This document shows, in pieces, positions 7,795-15,999 of a DNA stretch of 32,840 bases (its first letter is position 1; each line of letters starts with the position of its first letter). The stretch covers positions 1 to 32,840 of the forward strand of contig DAOUSL010000023.1 of NCBI GenBank assembly GCA_030627235.1. The letters run 5' to 3'. Source of the DNA: Thioploca sp. (GTDB taxonomy: Bacteria; Pseudomonadota; Gammaproteobacteria; Beggiatoales; Beggiatoaceae). The translations under genes were made by a program, and so were the position numbers. The notes under the pieces are model-generated. The model did no database searches and was not told the origin of the DNA. It saw only the letters and a list, made by a program, of their open reading frames with translations.

Positions 7795-9594
7795 CTAATC
7801 CAAAAAGCTTCTTAATTGTTCAGAAAAACTAGGATGTCTTAATTTGCGTAAAGCTTTAGCTTCAATTTGTCGAATCCTTTCCCTAGTAACATCAAATTGC
7901 TTACCAACTTCTTCCAGAGTATGATCAGTGTTCATATCAATCCCAAATCGCATTCGTAATACTTTAGCTTCACGTGGGGTTAAACCCAATAACATATCTT
8001 GAGTTGCACGTCGTAAACCTTCAAAAGTTGCAGAGTCAAGTGGAGCTTGAATGCTGGTATCTTCAATAAAATCACCTAAATGAGAATCGTCATCATCTCC
8101 AATTGGAGTTTCCATTGAAATAGGTTCTTTAGCAATTTTCAGCACCTTGCGGACTTTTTCTTCCGACATTTCCATCCTTTCAGCTAATTCTTCTGGAGTT
8201 GGATCACAACCTTTTTCCTGTAATATTTTGCGAGATATACGATTGAGTTTATTAATAGTTTCAATCATATGCACCGGAATTCGGATAGTTCTAGCTTGAT
8301 CTGCTATTGAACGAGTGATAGCTTGCCGAATCCACCAAGTTGCATAGGTAGAAAATTTATAACCTCGCTTATATTCAAATTTATCAACCGCTTTCATTAA
8401 GCCAATATTACCCTCTTGAATCAAATCAAGAAACTGTAAGCCACGGTTGGTATATTTTTTTGCGATAGAAATAACTAACCGTAAATTAGCTTCAATCATT
8501 TCCCGTTTAGCTCGACGTGCCTTAGCCTCTCCGACTGACATTCTTCGGTTAATCTCTTTAATTTCGGCAATCTTTAAGCGACTTTGCTTTTCCATGATAA
8601 TTAAATTTTCTTGGATTCGCGTTAGCATTTTATGATGCTTTTTCAAGTTGCTTACATATGATTTATTACTATTTAATAAAGAAGGTATCCAATGTAAATT
8701 AGTACTATTATCTTTAAAAGATGATAAAAATTCTTTTTTAGTCATACCTACTTTATAAATACAAATATCCCTTATTTTGTATTCTTGTTCTTTAATCAAA
8801 TCTACACTATGGTGTAATTTATTGGCTAATTCATCAATAACCTTAGGGATTAATTTGAATTTTAAAAAACAATCAGCAAGTTCTTTGCGTAATTCTATAT
8901 ATTTAGCTGACTTAATTCCTGAAGAACTTTCCATCTGAGTTAAATTAATATAAAGTTCAAACAAATGATTAAAATGTTTACAAACCTCTTTAGAATCAAC
9001 TACACGTTTTTCAGCAACTGGATTACCATCATGAGCATTACCAAATTCATCAGTAAGTTCTACACTTAATCCGTATTTAGAGCCATCCTTAAACCCAGTG
9101 ATAATATCAGCCATTCTGATTTCGCCAGTTTTTACTCGCTCATAATCTTTTAGGAATTCAGCAATAATATCTGGATGAGTTGCTAATGCGGATAAAACTT
9201 GATTTAAACCATCTTCAATCCGTTTAGCTATTTGAATTTCACCATCTCTTGTTAATAAATCAACACTACCCATTTCTCGCATATACATACGAACTGGGTC
9301 AGTAGTACGTCCAAATTCTCCATCCACATTAGCTAAAGCTGCAACAGCCTCTTCAGTAGCATCTTCTTCGTCAGCGATTGGAGTATCGGTAATCATTAAA
9401 TCATCGTCATCAGGAGCAAATTCATGTACAGCTATTCCCATATTATTGATCATATCTATAATATTTTCGATTTGCTCTGGATCGATAATATCATCTGGTA
9501 AATGATCATTAACTTCATGATAAGTTAAGAAACCTTGGCCTTTACCTTTGGCGATAAGCAGTTTAAGTTGAGATTGCTGTTGTTCTTGGTTCAT
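7795..9594 (-). CDS. rpoD: RNA polymerase primary sigma factor (sigma-70)
   Basis: The 599-residue protein has the full sigma-70 layout. Region 1.1 is about 1-80 and region 1.2 includes [20 protein letters not shown] (about 97-116). A non-conserved insert of gammaproteobacterial type follows (about 140-330). Region 2 carries the core-binding [15 protein letters not shown] and the -10-reading [20 protein letters not shown] (about 395-430). Region 3 follows, and region 4 has the -35-reading helix-turn-helix [20 protein letters not shown] near the end. It directs RNA polymerase to housekeeping promoters. It lies 51 bases after dnaG on the same strand, the conserved macromolecular-synthesis arrangement. 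No clear Shine-Dalgarno precedes this ATG, but the N-terminus ([20 protein letters not shown]) matches known RpoD starts. Confidence 0.97.
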   Translation of the reverse strand: MNQEQQQSQLKLLIAKGKGQGFLTYHEVNDHLPDDIIDPEQIENIIDMINNMGIAVHEFAPDDDDLMITDTPIADEEDATEEAVAALANVDGEFGRTTDPVRMYMREMGSVDLLTRDGEIQIAKRIEDGLNQVLSALATHPDIIAEFLKDYERVKTGEIRMADIITGFKDGSKYGLSVELTDEFGNAHDGNPVAEKRVVDSKEVCKHFNHLFELYINLTQMESSSGIKSAKYIELRKELADCFLKFKLIPKVIDELANKLHHSVDLIKEQEYKIRDICIYKVGMTKKEFLSSFKDNSTNLHWIPSLLNSNKSYVSNLKKHHKMLTRIQENLIIMEKQSRLKIAEIKEINRRMSVGEAKARRAKREMIEANLRLVISIAKKYTNRGLQFLDLIQEGNIGLMKAVDKFEYKRGYKFSTYATWWIRQAITRSIADQARTIRIPVHMIETINKLNRISRKILQEKGCDPTPEELAERMEMSEEKVRKVLKIAKEPISMETPIGDDDDSHLGDFIEDTSIQAPLDSATFEGLRRATQDMLLGLTPREAKVLRMRFGIDMNTDHTLEEVGKQFDVTRERIRQIEAKALRKLRHPSFSEQLRSFLD

Positions 9595-9645
9595 AATTGT
9601 ATCGATTGTTATCGGTTAATGGATAGCTAGTGATGGAAGAAGCTC

Positions 9646-11340
9646 TTAATTCTTTTCTTGATTAATCTGGGCAAGTTTCAAGTTAATTTGTGTTAATAAA
9701 TCAATACTTTGTTGTTCTTGACAAGGTTGATATAAACTATTTAAAATACTAATAAATTCCTCTTCTATATTCAAAGTAGCAATTGCATCTATATTTTCAA
9801 AACTAAGAGCTTTCTTTTTAGCCAATAGATTAATCGTTGATTCATGTTCCGTATATCTCCAATGTTCACAAATCGCCCCTAGCTTTAATTGAGGATGAAA
9901 TTGTATGAATTCAATAAGGTTTAATAATAGTTTTATATGGTCTTGATTTAAAAACGATAATTTTTCAGGATATTTTATTAATTTAACTAATTCAGGATAA
10001 TTTAATAAATAAACAATTGCTCGTTTAACTAAAGATAGTTCTCTAAAACTAGTATTCACAGATTGTTTTAATTGTGATTTGGGTATAATTAAATTATTTA
10101 AACCTGTTAACTTACTTAATTCTTGTAACATCAAATCATGATACGCTCCAGCTGGTAATTGGTTAATTAATGGTTTGGCTAATTCTACTAATTTAGCTCT
10201 CCCATCAATACTATTCATATTAACTTGCTGTTGCAATGTAGCGAATAGGAATTCTGCTAATGGAGTAGCTTGTGTTATACGTTTATTAAAAGCTTGAGTG
10301 CCTTCTGAACGTATTAAACCATCAGGATCATCGTCTTGCGGTAAAAAAATGAAGCGAATTTGTCGGCTTCCCTCTAATAATGGTAAGGCAGTTTCTAAAG
10401 CTCGCCACGCAGCCTTTTGTCCAGCCGCATCACCATCAAAACAAAAAATAATTTCTGGCACATTACGAAAAAGAAAGGTCAAATGTTTCGTAGTGGTAGC
10501 AGTGCCTAGGGTAGCTATAGCATAATGAATGCCATGCTGCACCAAAGCTACAACATCCATATAACCTTCAACCACAATTACAGTTTTTAAAACTCCTTGC
10601 TTACGAGCTAAATACCAGCCATATAACTCGTTACCTTTTTGAAATAATGTCGTTTCTGGAGAGTTAAGATATTTAGGCTTACTTTGATCAAGAACTCGCC
10701 CACCAAAAGCAATTATTCGTCCTCTTCGATCTAATATTGGAAATATAATCCTATTCCGAAACCGATCATAACGTTTCCCTGCATCATTTTGGGTAATCAA
10801 ACCAGTTTTTAATAAATTATTACGTGTTTCAGTATCAGTACCAAATATTTTTAATAAATTATCCCAACCATCGGGTGCATAACCTAATCCATAATCACGA
10901 GCGATTTGACCAGTTAATCCTCTTTGTTTAAGATAATTTATAGCAGTTTGAGATTCTCGTAGTTGCTGACGATAATATGCGGATACTTGTTGCATAATTT
11001 TATATAAATCATCAATGGAATTATCAACTTGATAGGTATTATCTTGTTCATATACTACTTCCACACCAATTCTATTTGCGATTTCTTGTACTGCTTCTAC
11101 AAACTCAAACCTAGCATAATTAAGCATAAAACTTATTGCTGAACCAGAAGCTCCACAACCAAAACAATAATAGAATTGCTTTTCAGAACTAACAGTAAAA
11201 GATGGGGTTTTTTCGTTATGAAAAGGACAACAAGCAGTATAGTTTTGACCAATTTTACGTAATGGAATATAACTATTAATTAAATCAACTATATCAACTT
11301 TGGCCATTAATTCATCGATAAAATAGCGGGGAATACGCAT
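9646..11340 (-). CDS. dnaG: DNA primase
   Basis: The 564-residue protein (E. coli DnaG 581) begins with the CHC2 zinc-binding domain, with ligands C38-x2-H41-x17-C59-x2-C62. The catalytic core includes the YGLGYAPDGWDNLL segment and the RNA-polymerase basic motif around RFRNRIIFPI. The TOPRIM fold shows its glutamate in VVEGYMDVVAL (about 258) and its aspartate in FCFDGDAAG (about 300). The C-terminal helicase-binding region is AT-rich and poorly conserved. DnaG makes RNA primers at the replication fork. It lies directly before rpoD; the usual upstream partner rpsU is absent and 596 bases without a gene precede it. Confidence 0.96.
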   Translation of the reverse strand: MRIPRYFIDELMAKVDIVDLINSYIPLRKIGQNYTACCPFHNEKTPSFTVSSEKQFYYCFGCGASGSAISFMLNYARFEFVEAVQEIANRIGVEVVYEQDNTYQVDNSIDDLYKIMQQVSAYYRQQLRESQTAINYLKQRGLTGQIARDYGLGYAPDGWDNLLKIFGTDTETRNNLLKTGLITQNDAGKRYDRFRNRIIFPILDRRGRIIAFGGRVLDQSKPKYLNSPETTLFQKGNELYGWYLARKQGVLKTVIVVEGYMDVVALVQHGIHYAIATLGTATTTKHLTFLFRNVPEIIFCFDGDAAGQKAAWRALETALPLLEGSRQIRFIFLPQDDDPDGLIRSEGTQAFNKRITQATPLAEFLFATLQQQVNMNSIDGRAKLVELAKPLINQLPAGAYHDLMLQELSKLTGLNNLIIPKSQLKQSVNTSFRELSLVKRAIVYLLNYPELVKLIKYPEKLSFLNQDHIKLLLNLIEFIQFHPQLKLGAICEHWRYTEHESTINLLAKKKALSFENIDAIATLNIEEEFISILNSLYQPCQEQQSIDLLTQINLKLAQINQEKN

Positions 11341-11711
11341 TTATTTTTAATTTAAACCAGGCTGACTAAAATATATGATTAAGAACTTTCGTTTTACTTT
11401 TTATAGAGTATTGTTATATTATTTGAATCAGAATATACAAAATTCAAGAATTTTTATAATAAATAATTTTATTTAGATAAATATTTTTGAGAATTAATTT
11501 AAAATCTGAAGTTATGCGGAAGAAATAAAGTAAAATATTTTAGAATAAATTATAAGATTAACAGTGTCTTAAATAATACTGTAGCTAATTTAAGTTTTTT
11601 TTGCAATATGTCTAGTAACTAATGATTGAAAATTTAATAATTTTTTTGGAAATAAAAACACTCAATTAGGTATTTGTTCTATTATTTGTATTATTATCGG
11701 CTGAGAAGAAT

Positions 11712-11736
11712 GGCAGACACATAGGTCTGCCCCTAC
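11712..11736. repeat. Short dispersed palindromic repeat, GGCAGAC family
   Basis: GGCAGAC (11712-11718) pairs with GTCTGCC (11725-11731) around a six-base loop and is followed by CCTAC. Closely related sequence occurs twice, in opposite orientations, at 22614-22690. This marks it as a member of a dispersed family. Confidence 0.65.
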
Positions 11737-11850
11737 GTTGTAATAAATTTATTTGTCTGAATTAGAATTCATGCCAATATTTTCAGAAAAGGTTTTTTGA
11801 GTAATATCGTTTGCTTTAAGTTTTTTCAGCAAGGAATTAAGAACCATGTA

Positions 11851-11880
11851 GGGTGGATAGAAGCGAAGCGTAAATCCACC
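11851..11880. repeat. Short dispersed palindromic repeat, GGTGGAT...ATCCACC family
   Basis: GGTGGAT (11852-11858) and ATCCACC (11874-11880) enclose AGAAGCGAAGCGTAA. The arrangement, with a GCGAAGCG core and preceding GTAG, is a widespread bacterial REP-like palindrome. A partial relative ending TATCCACCCTA lies at 22080-22090. Confidence 0.6.
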
Positions 11881-11936
11881 TTAATCATAATTTTTTAATT
11901 TGTTGCGGTCGATTTGATTACACATATCCTACCCAG

Positions 11937-13016
11937 CTATAAATATTCTTGAAAAATTTTTGCTGTTGCAATTTGTAGAAGTTCCATCTGATCAGGAATA
12001 TTGCTATCAAGGCTTACAATATGTTTAGCTCCTAATCTTTCAGGATTTTTTAAGTCCAGAATGCCACACATACAAATAACAGGAATATTTTTAGCAATAT
12101 CAATAATTCCCTTTACTAATTTTCCATGTAAAGTTTGTTCATCAATTTTGCCTTCACCAGTAAAAATTAAATCAGTTGTTTGTAATTTATCTGCTAGATT
12201 TAAATTATTAAATATTAGCTCTGTACCTTGTTCTAAACTAGCATTCAAAAAAGCAAAGATTCCTGCCCCTAAACCACCAGCAGCTCCTGCAAATTTAAGA
12301 TTATTAACATTTATTTGCAAGTCTTGTTTTATTATTTTAGCAAGATTAATTAATCCAGCTTCTAGTGTATGTCTTTCTTGTAAATTAGCTCCTTTTTGTG
12401 CAGCATAAACTTGTACAGCTCCAGTAGCTCCATATAGAGGATTATTTACATCACATGCTACTTGAATTGTTATATTTTTTGAAACATAATTAGTGTTATC
12501 AATATGATGAATATTTATTAAGTTTTTGCCTATTGGTTGTAGCTTATTACCATTTTTGTCTAAAAATTTATATCCCAAGGCAGTGGCCATTCCTATACCA
12601 CCATCATTAGTGGCACTACCACCTATTCCCATAATGATTTTTTTTGCTCCAATATCTATTGCCGATTTTATTAATTCGCCAGTTCCAATAGAGGTAGTAA
12701 AATAGCAGTTTCTTTCTGTGGGTTGTAATAGTTGCAACCCTGAAGCTTGTGCCATTTCAATATAGGCAGTTTCATTTATATAGCCAAATTTACTATTTAT
12801 GGGTCTGAATAATGGGTCGTGGACTGTAGTTTTTATGGTTTTAGCATTATTGTTCTGGATGAATAAATCTAAAGTTCCTTCTCCACCGTCTGCTAATGGA
12901 ATTGCTGTTATTTTAACGTTTTGTTTAATTGTCCTAATTCCTTTTTCTATAGCTGTACATACTTGTTGTGCAGTAAGGAATCCTTTAAATTTATCTGGCA
13001 ATATTAGAATTTGCAT
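11937..13016 (-). CDS. Glycerate 2-kinase (GlxK/GarK family)
   Basis: With the start at 13016 the protein is 359 residues and begins MQILILPDKFKGFLTAQQV, matching the family's usual N-terminus. A longer reading from 13103 adds 29 hydrophobic residues that overlap the neighbouring gene and are not family-like, so I reject it. Motifs include IPLADGGEGTLD (about 45-56), YIEMAQASGLQLL, the long GIGGSATNDGGIGMATALGY glycine-rich loop (about 134-153), and GAAGGLGAG and TGEGKIDEQTL near the C-terminus. The enzyme phosphorylates glycerate to 2-phosphoglycerate, feeding glycolate/glyoxylate carbon into lower glycolysis. It begins one base after the stop codon of the nuclease-like gene upstream (13018-14169), an unexpected coupling probably produced when that gene was inserted. 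Confidence 0.9.
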   Translation of the reverse strand: MQILILPDKFKGFLTAQQVCTAIEKGIRTIKQNVKITAIPLADGGEGTLDLFIQNNNAKTIKTTVHDPLFRPINSKFGYINETAYIEMAQASGLQLLQPTERNCYFTTSIGTGELIKSAIDIGAKKIIMGIGGSATNDGGIGMATALGYKFLDKNGNKLQPIGKNLINIHHIDNTNYVSKNITIQVACDVNNPLYGATGAVQVYAAQKGANLQERHTLEAGLINLAKIIKQDLQINVNNLKFAGAAGGLGAGIFAFLNASLEQGTELIFNNLNLADKLQTTDLIFTGEGKIDEQTLHGKLVKGIIDIAKNIPVICMCGILDLKNPERLGAKHIVSLDSNIPDQMELLQIATAKIFQEYL

Positions 13017-13017
13017 A

Positions 13018-14169
13018 TTATTGGTGATATACAGGATTAATCTTTGAAATTGATGCAGAATTATCAAAACAACCAACATTATACAACACAGTCGTATCTC
13101 CAATTTTAGTCCTTAATATTCCATTAACCAAAGTTTTCCAATCTATCAGATGATGAAAGCGAACCAAACCGTAATTTTTGGTGATAAATTTTTCTCTTTC
13201 TGCTTCTGCTATTGGATCGTATGAACTATGGTTATCGTAGCCATTACATTCTAAAATGAGGTTTAAGTCTTTGACGAAGAAATCTACTCGGTATTTGCCG
13301 ATTTGGTAATTATGCTGAAAACCAAGATTCTCAAATACTTGACTAAGAACTAGTTGCCATTCTATCTCTCCTTTAGTATCCAGTTTATCCAAGGTGCTGA
13401 TAGTTCCAAATACTTGTTTCTTCAGTTCGATTCCAATTACTGAATCCATACCAAGAACCATTTTACCAACGTCTTCCAGTGAATAACCGTTCATGCGGTT
13501 GGCTGTAGAACCAGATTGTCTGATAGTTGGAATGTCAAGTTGAATTGTGTTGATGGCATCGGTATGGGTTTTTAGGTAATAATTTATAGTGCTGATTGGG
13601 AGTTTGGTGAATTTGGCAATGTCTTTCTTGGTAGCAATATTACCTTCAACTGAACAGATAAACTTTAAATATTTTAGTAGTTTAACAACATCTGTGTAAC
13701 TTTTTTGGGAAATCTTTTGGATGTTGGGATTTAGACCACAGGCTTGTTTTATGGCTGATTCTAAGGCGGTTTGTACTAAAATCATTAAAAGAGTAACAGC
13801 CCTTTTACCAATATGAATTTGATTTTTACGTAATCCATCTTTGATGAAGGCAGAAGTATATGAATGGATTAGTAACTGAATTATTTCAGTAGAGTAAACT
13901 ACTATTTCTCTACCATGATAGGGACTTTGTCGAGTTGATACATTAACAAAGTTTCCCCTCATGGTCTTGCCCTTATCAATAAAGGGTTTAAGAGTTTTTG
14001 GAGGCCAGTTTCCCCTCATGGCCTTGAGAGTTTTTTGATCCATTCCTAATAGATCAGCAGTACCACGTTCGCTTAAACAGGCAGTGCCATCAGACAGAAT
14101 ATATCCGTCACACTTTACACCAGGGATTAATTCAATTTCCCCATAGTGTATAGCTTCTAATTTTTGCAT
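13018..14169 (-). CDS. Protein with DUF559-like endonuclease domain, intact downstream tandem copy
   Basis: The 383-residue protein is not one I can name. Residues 1-35 form a conserved opening (MQKLEAIHYGEIELIPG...). Residues 36-140 form a variable module with a helix-turn-helix-like start (ERGTADLLGMDQKTLKAM). Residues 141-240 include a second predicted DNA-binding segment (TKKDIAKFTKLPISTINYYL). The C-terminal 260-370 region resembles DUF559/very-short-patch-like nucleases: YRVDFFV with D296, ILECNGYDNH with E307, then an AEREKFITKNYGLVRFH helix-strand. Similar folds cut or bind DNA, but activity here is inferred. MRGN occurs twice, 19 codons apart. A broken near-copy lies just upstream at 14449-15593. 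The last codons overlap repeat-like sequence and the stop sits one base before the glycerate kinase ATG. Confidence 0.7.
   Translation of the reverse strand: MQKLEAIHYGEIELIPGVKCDGYILSDGTACLSERGTADLLGMDQKTLKAMRGNWPPKTLKPFIDKGKTMRGNFVNVSTRQSPYHGREIVVYSTEIIQLLIHSYTSAFIKDGLRKNQIHIGKRAVTLLMILVQTALESAIKQACGLNPNIQKISQKSYTDVVKLLKYLKFICSVEGNIATKKDIAKFTKLPISTINYYLKTHTDAINTIQLDIPTIRQSGSTANRMNGYSLEDVGKMVLGMDSVIGIELKKQVFGTISTLDKLDTKGEIEWQLVLSQVFENLGFQHNYQIGKYRVDFFVKDLNLILECNGYDNHSSYDPIAEAEREKFITKNYGLVRFHHLIDWKTLVNGILRTKIGDTTVLYNVGCFDNSASISKINPVYHQ
13950..14021. repeat. 15-bp direct repeat inside the downstream paralogue (57-bp period)
   Basis: AGTTTCCCCTCATGG occurs at 13950-13964 and again at 14007-14021, exactly 57 bp (19 codons) apart and in the same reading frame, so both copies encode MRGN. 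The corresponding positions in the upstream paralogue carry a different repeated 15-mer (15374-15445). Confidence 0.85.
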
Positions 14170-14250
14170 AGTTTTTTACCATTGAAATGATAATTAGATT
14201 ATACCAGAATAGTTTTTGGATATGCAAATGGGTTGGGATTAAAGGATAAA

Positions 14251-14396
14251 TTGTCTGAATCAGAATTAACAGAATTTAAGGATTTTCAGAATTTAAAAGC
14301 GTTAAAATCAAATTGGTTTTGATTGTAAATTATTCTTTAATGATCTCGCTTAAACCATGCTCGTTACTTCGTTTCTGTGAATTCTGATTCAGACAA
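14251..14396. repeat. Inverted-repeat element with 17-bp perfect ends
   Basis: TTGTCTGAATCAGAATT (14251-14267) and AATTCTGATTCAGACAA (14380-14396) are exact reverse complements flanking 112 bp without an ORF. It lies between the two nuclease-like paralogues, outside the stretch they share. Related TGTCTGAAT/ATTCAGACA ends recur at 31583-31647, and a single arm lies near 11755. Confidence 0.75.
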
Positions 14397-14405
14397 CTAA
14401 TTATT

Positions 14406-14485
14406 TTTGAACATGATTTAACGAATTAAATGATAAAACATGATTAAATCAAAAACATATCGGTTTAAAATCCTGTCCATCCTTA
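14406..14485. repeat. 80-bp direct repeat, copy A (overlaps the 3' end of the broken paralogue)
   Basis: This segment matches 15672-15751 in the same orientation over 80 bp with one substitution that I can see. It supplies the last codons (KDGQDFKPICF) and stop of the frameshifted paralogue on the minus strand. Part of it (TTTAATCCGTTAAATC-like sequence on the minus strand) recurs near 31540-31573. Confidence 0.85.
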
Positions 14486-15593
14486 TTCTCAAAACAACCA
14501 ACATTATACAACACAGTCGTATCTCCAATTTTAGTCCGTAAAATCCCATTAACCAATGTTTTCCAGTCTATCAAATGATGGAAACGAACTAAACTATAAT
14601 TTTTGGTGATAAATTTCTCTCTTTCTGCTTCTGCTATTGGATCGTATGAACTATGGTTGTCATAGCCATTGCATTCTAGGATTAAGTTTAAGTCTTTGAC
14701 GAAGAAATCTACTCGATATTTGCCGATTTGGTAATTATGCTGAAAACCAAGATTCTCAAATACTTGACTAAGGACTAGTTGCCATTCTATCTCTCCTTTA
14801 GTATCTAATTTATCCAAAGTACTGATAGTTCCAAATACCTGTTTCTTCAGTTCGATTCCTATTACTGAATCCATGCCAAGAACCATTTTACCAACGTCTT
14901 CTAGTGAGTAACCATTCATGCGGTTAGCTGTAGAACCAGATTGTCTAATGGTTGGAATATCAAGTTGAATTGTGTTGATGGCATCGGTATGGGTTTTTAG
15001 GTAATAATTTATAGTGCTGATTGGGAGTTTGGTGAATTTGGCAATGTCTTTCTTGGTGGCAATATCACCTTCAACTGAACAGATAAACTTTAAATCTTTT
15101 AGTAGTTTAACAACATCTGTGTAACTTTTTGGGCAATCTTTTGGATGTTGGGGTTGAGGCCACAGGCTTGTTTTATGGCGGATTCAAGGGCGGTTATAAT
15201 AAGAGCAGATTGTAAGATTATACTTCTTTTACCAATATGTATTTGAGTTGGCCTTAAAACATCATTTGCCAATGCTAGGGCATATCCACGAATAAAAGAT
15301 TCAATAAAGTGACTATCATAGACAACTATATTTCGTCCTTGGTATGGACTATTTTTAGCTGTTACTTTTATCAATTTAGGTACAATGCTTGGAACATTAC
15401 CAATAAACGGTTTAAGTGTTTTTGGAGGCCATTTAGGTACAATGCGTCTGAGAGCAGGACGTTGTATTCCTAAAAGCTTTGCAACCCCATTTTCACTTAA
15501 ACATGCAGTACCATCAGATAAAACATATCCGTCACACTTTATACCAGGAATTAATTCAATTTCCCCATAGTGTATAGCTTCTAATTTTTGCAT
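14449..15593 (-). pseudogene. Frameshifted upstream copy of the DUF559-like nuclease paralogue
   Basis: Two reading frames together make one protein homologous along its length to the product of 13018-14169. The N-terminal part (15593 down to about 15125) carries the shared opening, its own variable module and QACGLNPNIQKIAQK. The C-terminal part continues in another frame down to 14449 with FICSVEGDIATKKD, the DNA-binding segment and the nuclease motifs VDFFV and ILECNGYDNH. The frames change at a homopolymer: near 15126 there are five T residues on the plus strand where the intact copy has six (near 13701). A one-base deletion therefore stops the first part after VTQMLLNY. The nuclease half is intact and could be made from an internal start such as the Met of MNGYSLEDV. 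Sequencing error or slippage-based switching are alternatives to decay. Confidence 0.8.
15374..15445. repeat. 15-bp direct repeat inside the upstream paralogue (57-bp period)
   Basis: ATTTAGGTACAATGC occurs at 15374-15388 and 15431-15445, again 57 bp apart and in frame, so both copies encode IVPK. The positions are equivalent to the MRGN pair of the other paralogue, while the codons between the copies (WPPKTLKPFI) are shared by both genes. Confidence 0.85.
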
Positions 15594-15671
15594 AGTTTTT
15601 TACCATTGAAATGAGTATTAGATTATATCAGAATAGTTTTTGGATATGCAAATGGGTTGGGATAAGAAGTG

Positions 15672-15751
15672 TTTGAACATGATTTAACGGATTAAATGAT
15701 AAAACATGATTAAATCAAAAACATATCGGTTTAAAATCCTGTCCATCCTTA
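15672..15751. repeat. 80-bp direct repeat, copy B
   Basis: Nearly identical to 14406-14485 (offset 1266 bp). Here no nuclease coding sequence follows it, so it may be the scar of a third lost paralogue or a free copy of a dispersed repeat. Shared sequence upstream of both paralogues (around 14170-14242 and 15594-15663) shows that the duplication includes the promoter region. Confidence 0.8.
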
Positions 15752-15776
15752 AATTCTGCATAATCATGTTCAAAAA

Positions 15777-15932
15777 CTACAATTCCTCATCCCCCCACAT
15801 CACATTGTTATCCCATTCTCTGGCTTGGGAGAATTTGGCTTTGGCTTCGGTGATTTTACCTACTATCATGAGTATGCGAGCTTCTTCGGTGAGTTCAATT
15901 GCTCCGATTGTGTCTGTAGGGAAGCATGATTC
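15777..15932 (-). pseudogene. C-terminal remnant of a TPR protein gene
   Basis: A 51-codon minus-strand frame ends in TAG at 15777-15779. It encodes GAIELTEEARILMIVGKITE and AKAKFSQAREWDNNVMWGDEEL. The first part has the helix pattern of a tetratricopeptide repeat (EARILMIVGKITEAKAKFSQA). The frame is closed upstream by TAA at 15933-15935 and has no proper start, so only the 3' end of a gene remains. It lies immediately after the 1428-residue AAA-WD40-TPR gene and before the duplicated nuclease genes. Loss of the 5' part during local recombination is plausible. A plus-strand reading of the same bases is low-complexity and unconvincing. Confidence 0.5.
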
Positions 15933-15999
15933 TTAGTCAACGTCCATCTCAATTCATTCGTTGAAATCAGCTTTCTATTAAATCCAAATTATAACAATT

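Larger units (their letters stand above)
11341..11936. other. Gene-free AT-rich region upstream of dnaG with two dispersed palindromes
   Basis: No ORF of credible length or composition is present on either strand, and no ribosomal protein S21 gene is seen here although rpsU usually precedes dnaG. The half near dnaG (11341-11700) is extremely AT-rich and presumably carries the dnaG-rpoD promoter, though I cannot pick out one pair of boxes with confidence. The distal half carries two GC-richer palindromes (11712-11736 and 11851-11880) and one arm of the TGTCTGAAT-type repeat near 11755. Confidence 0.6.

Noticed and set aside
11341-11936. rpsU gene upstream of dnaG
   Set aside because: No frame encoding the basic S21 protein is present on either strand.
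13017-13103. 29-residue N-terminal extension of the glycerate kinase
   Set aside because: It overlaps the nuclease-like gene; the family starts at the Met of MQILILPDKFKG at 13016.
13950-15445. Short regularly spaced repeats as a possible CRISPR array
   Set aside because: There are only two 15-bp copies per gene, in frame inside coding sequence, with different sequences in the two genes, and no cas genes nearby.
15706-15936. 76-codon plus-strand frame
   Set aside because: It crosses the 80-bp repeat and lies opposite the TPR remnant; only the minus strand reads as protein.
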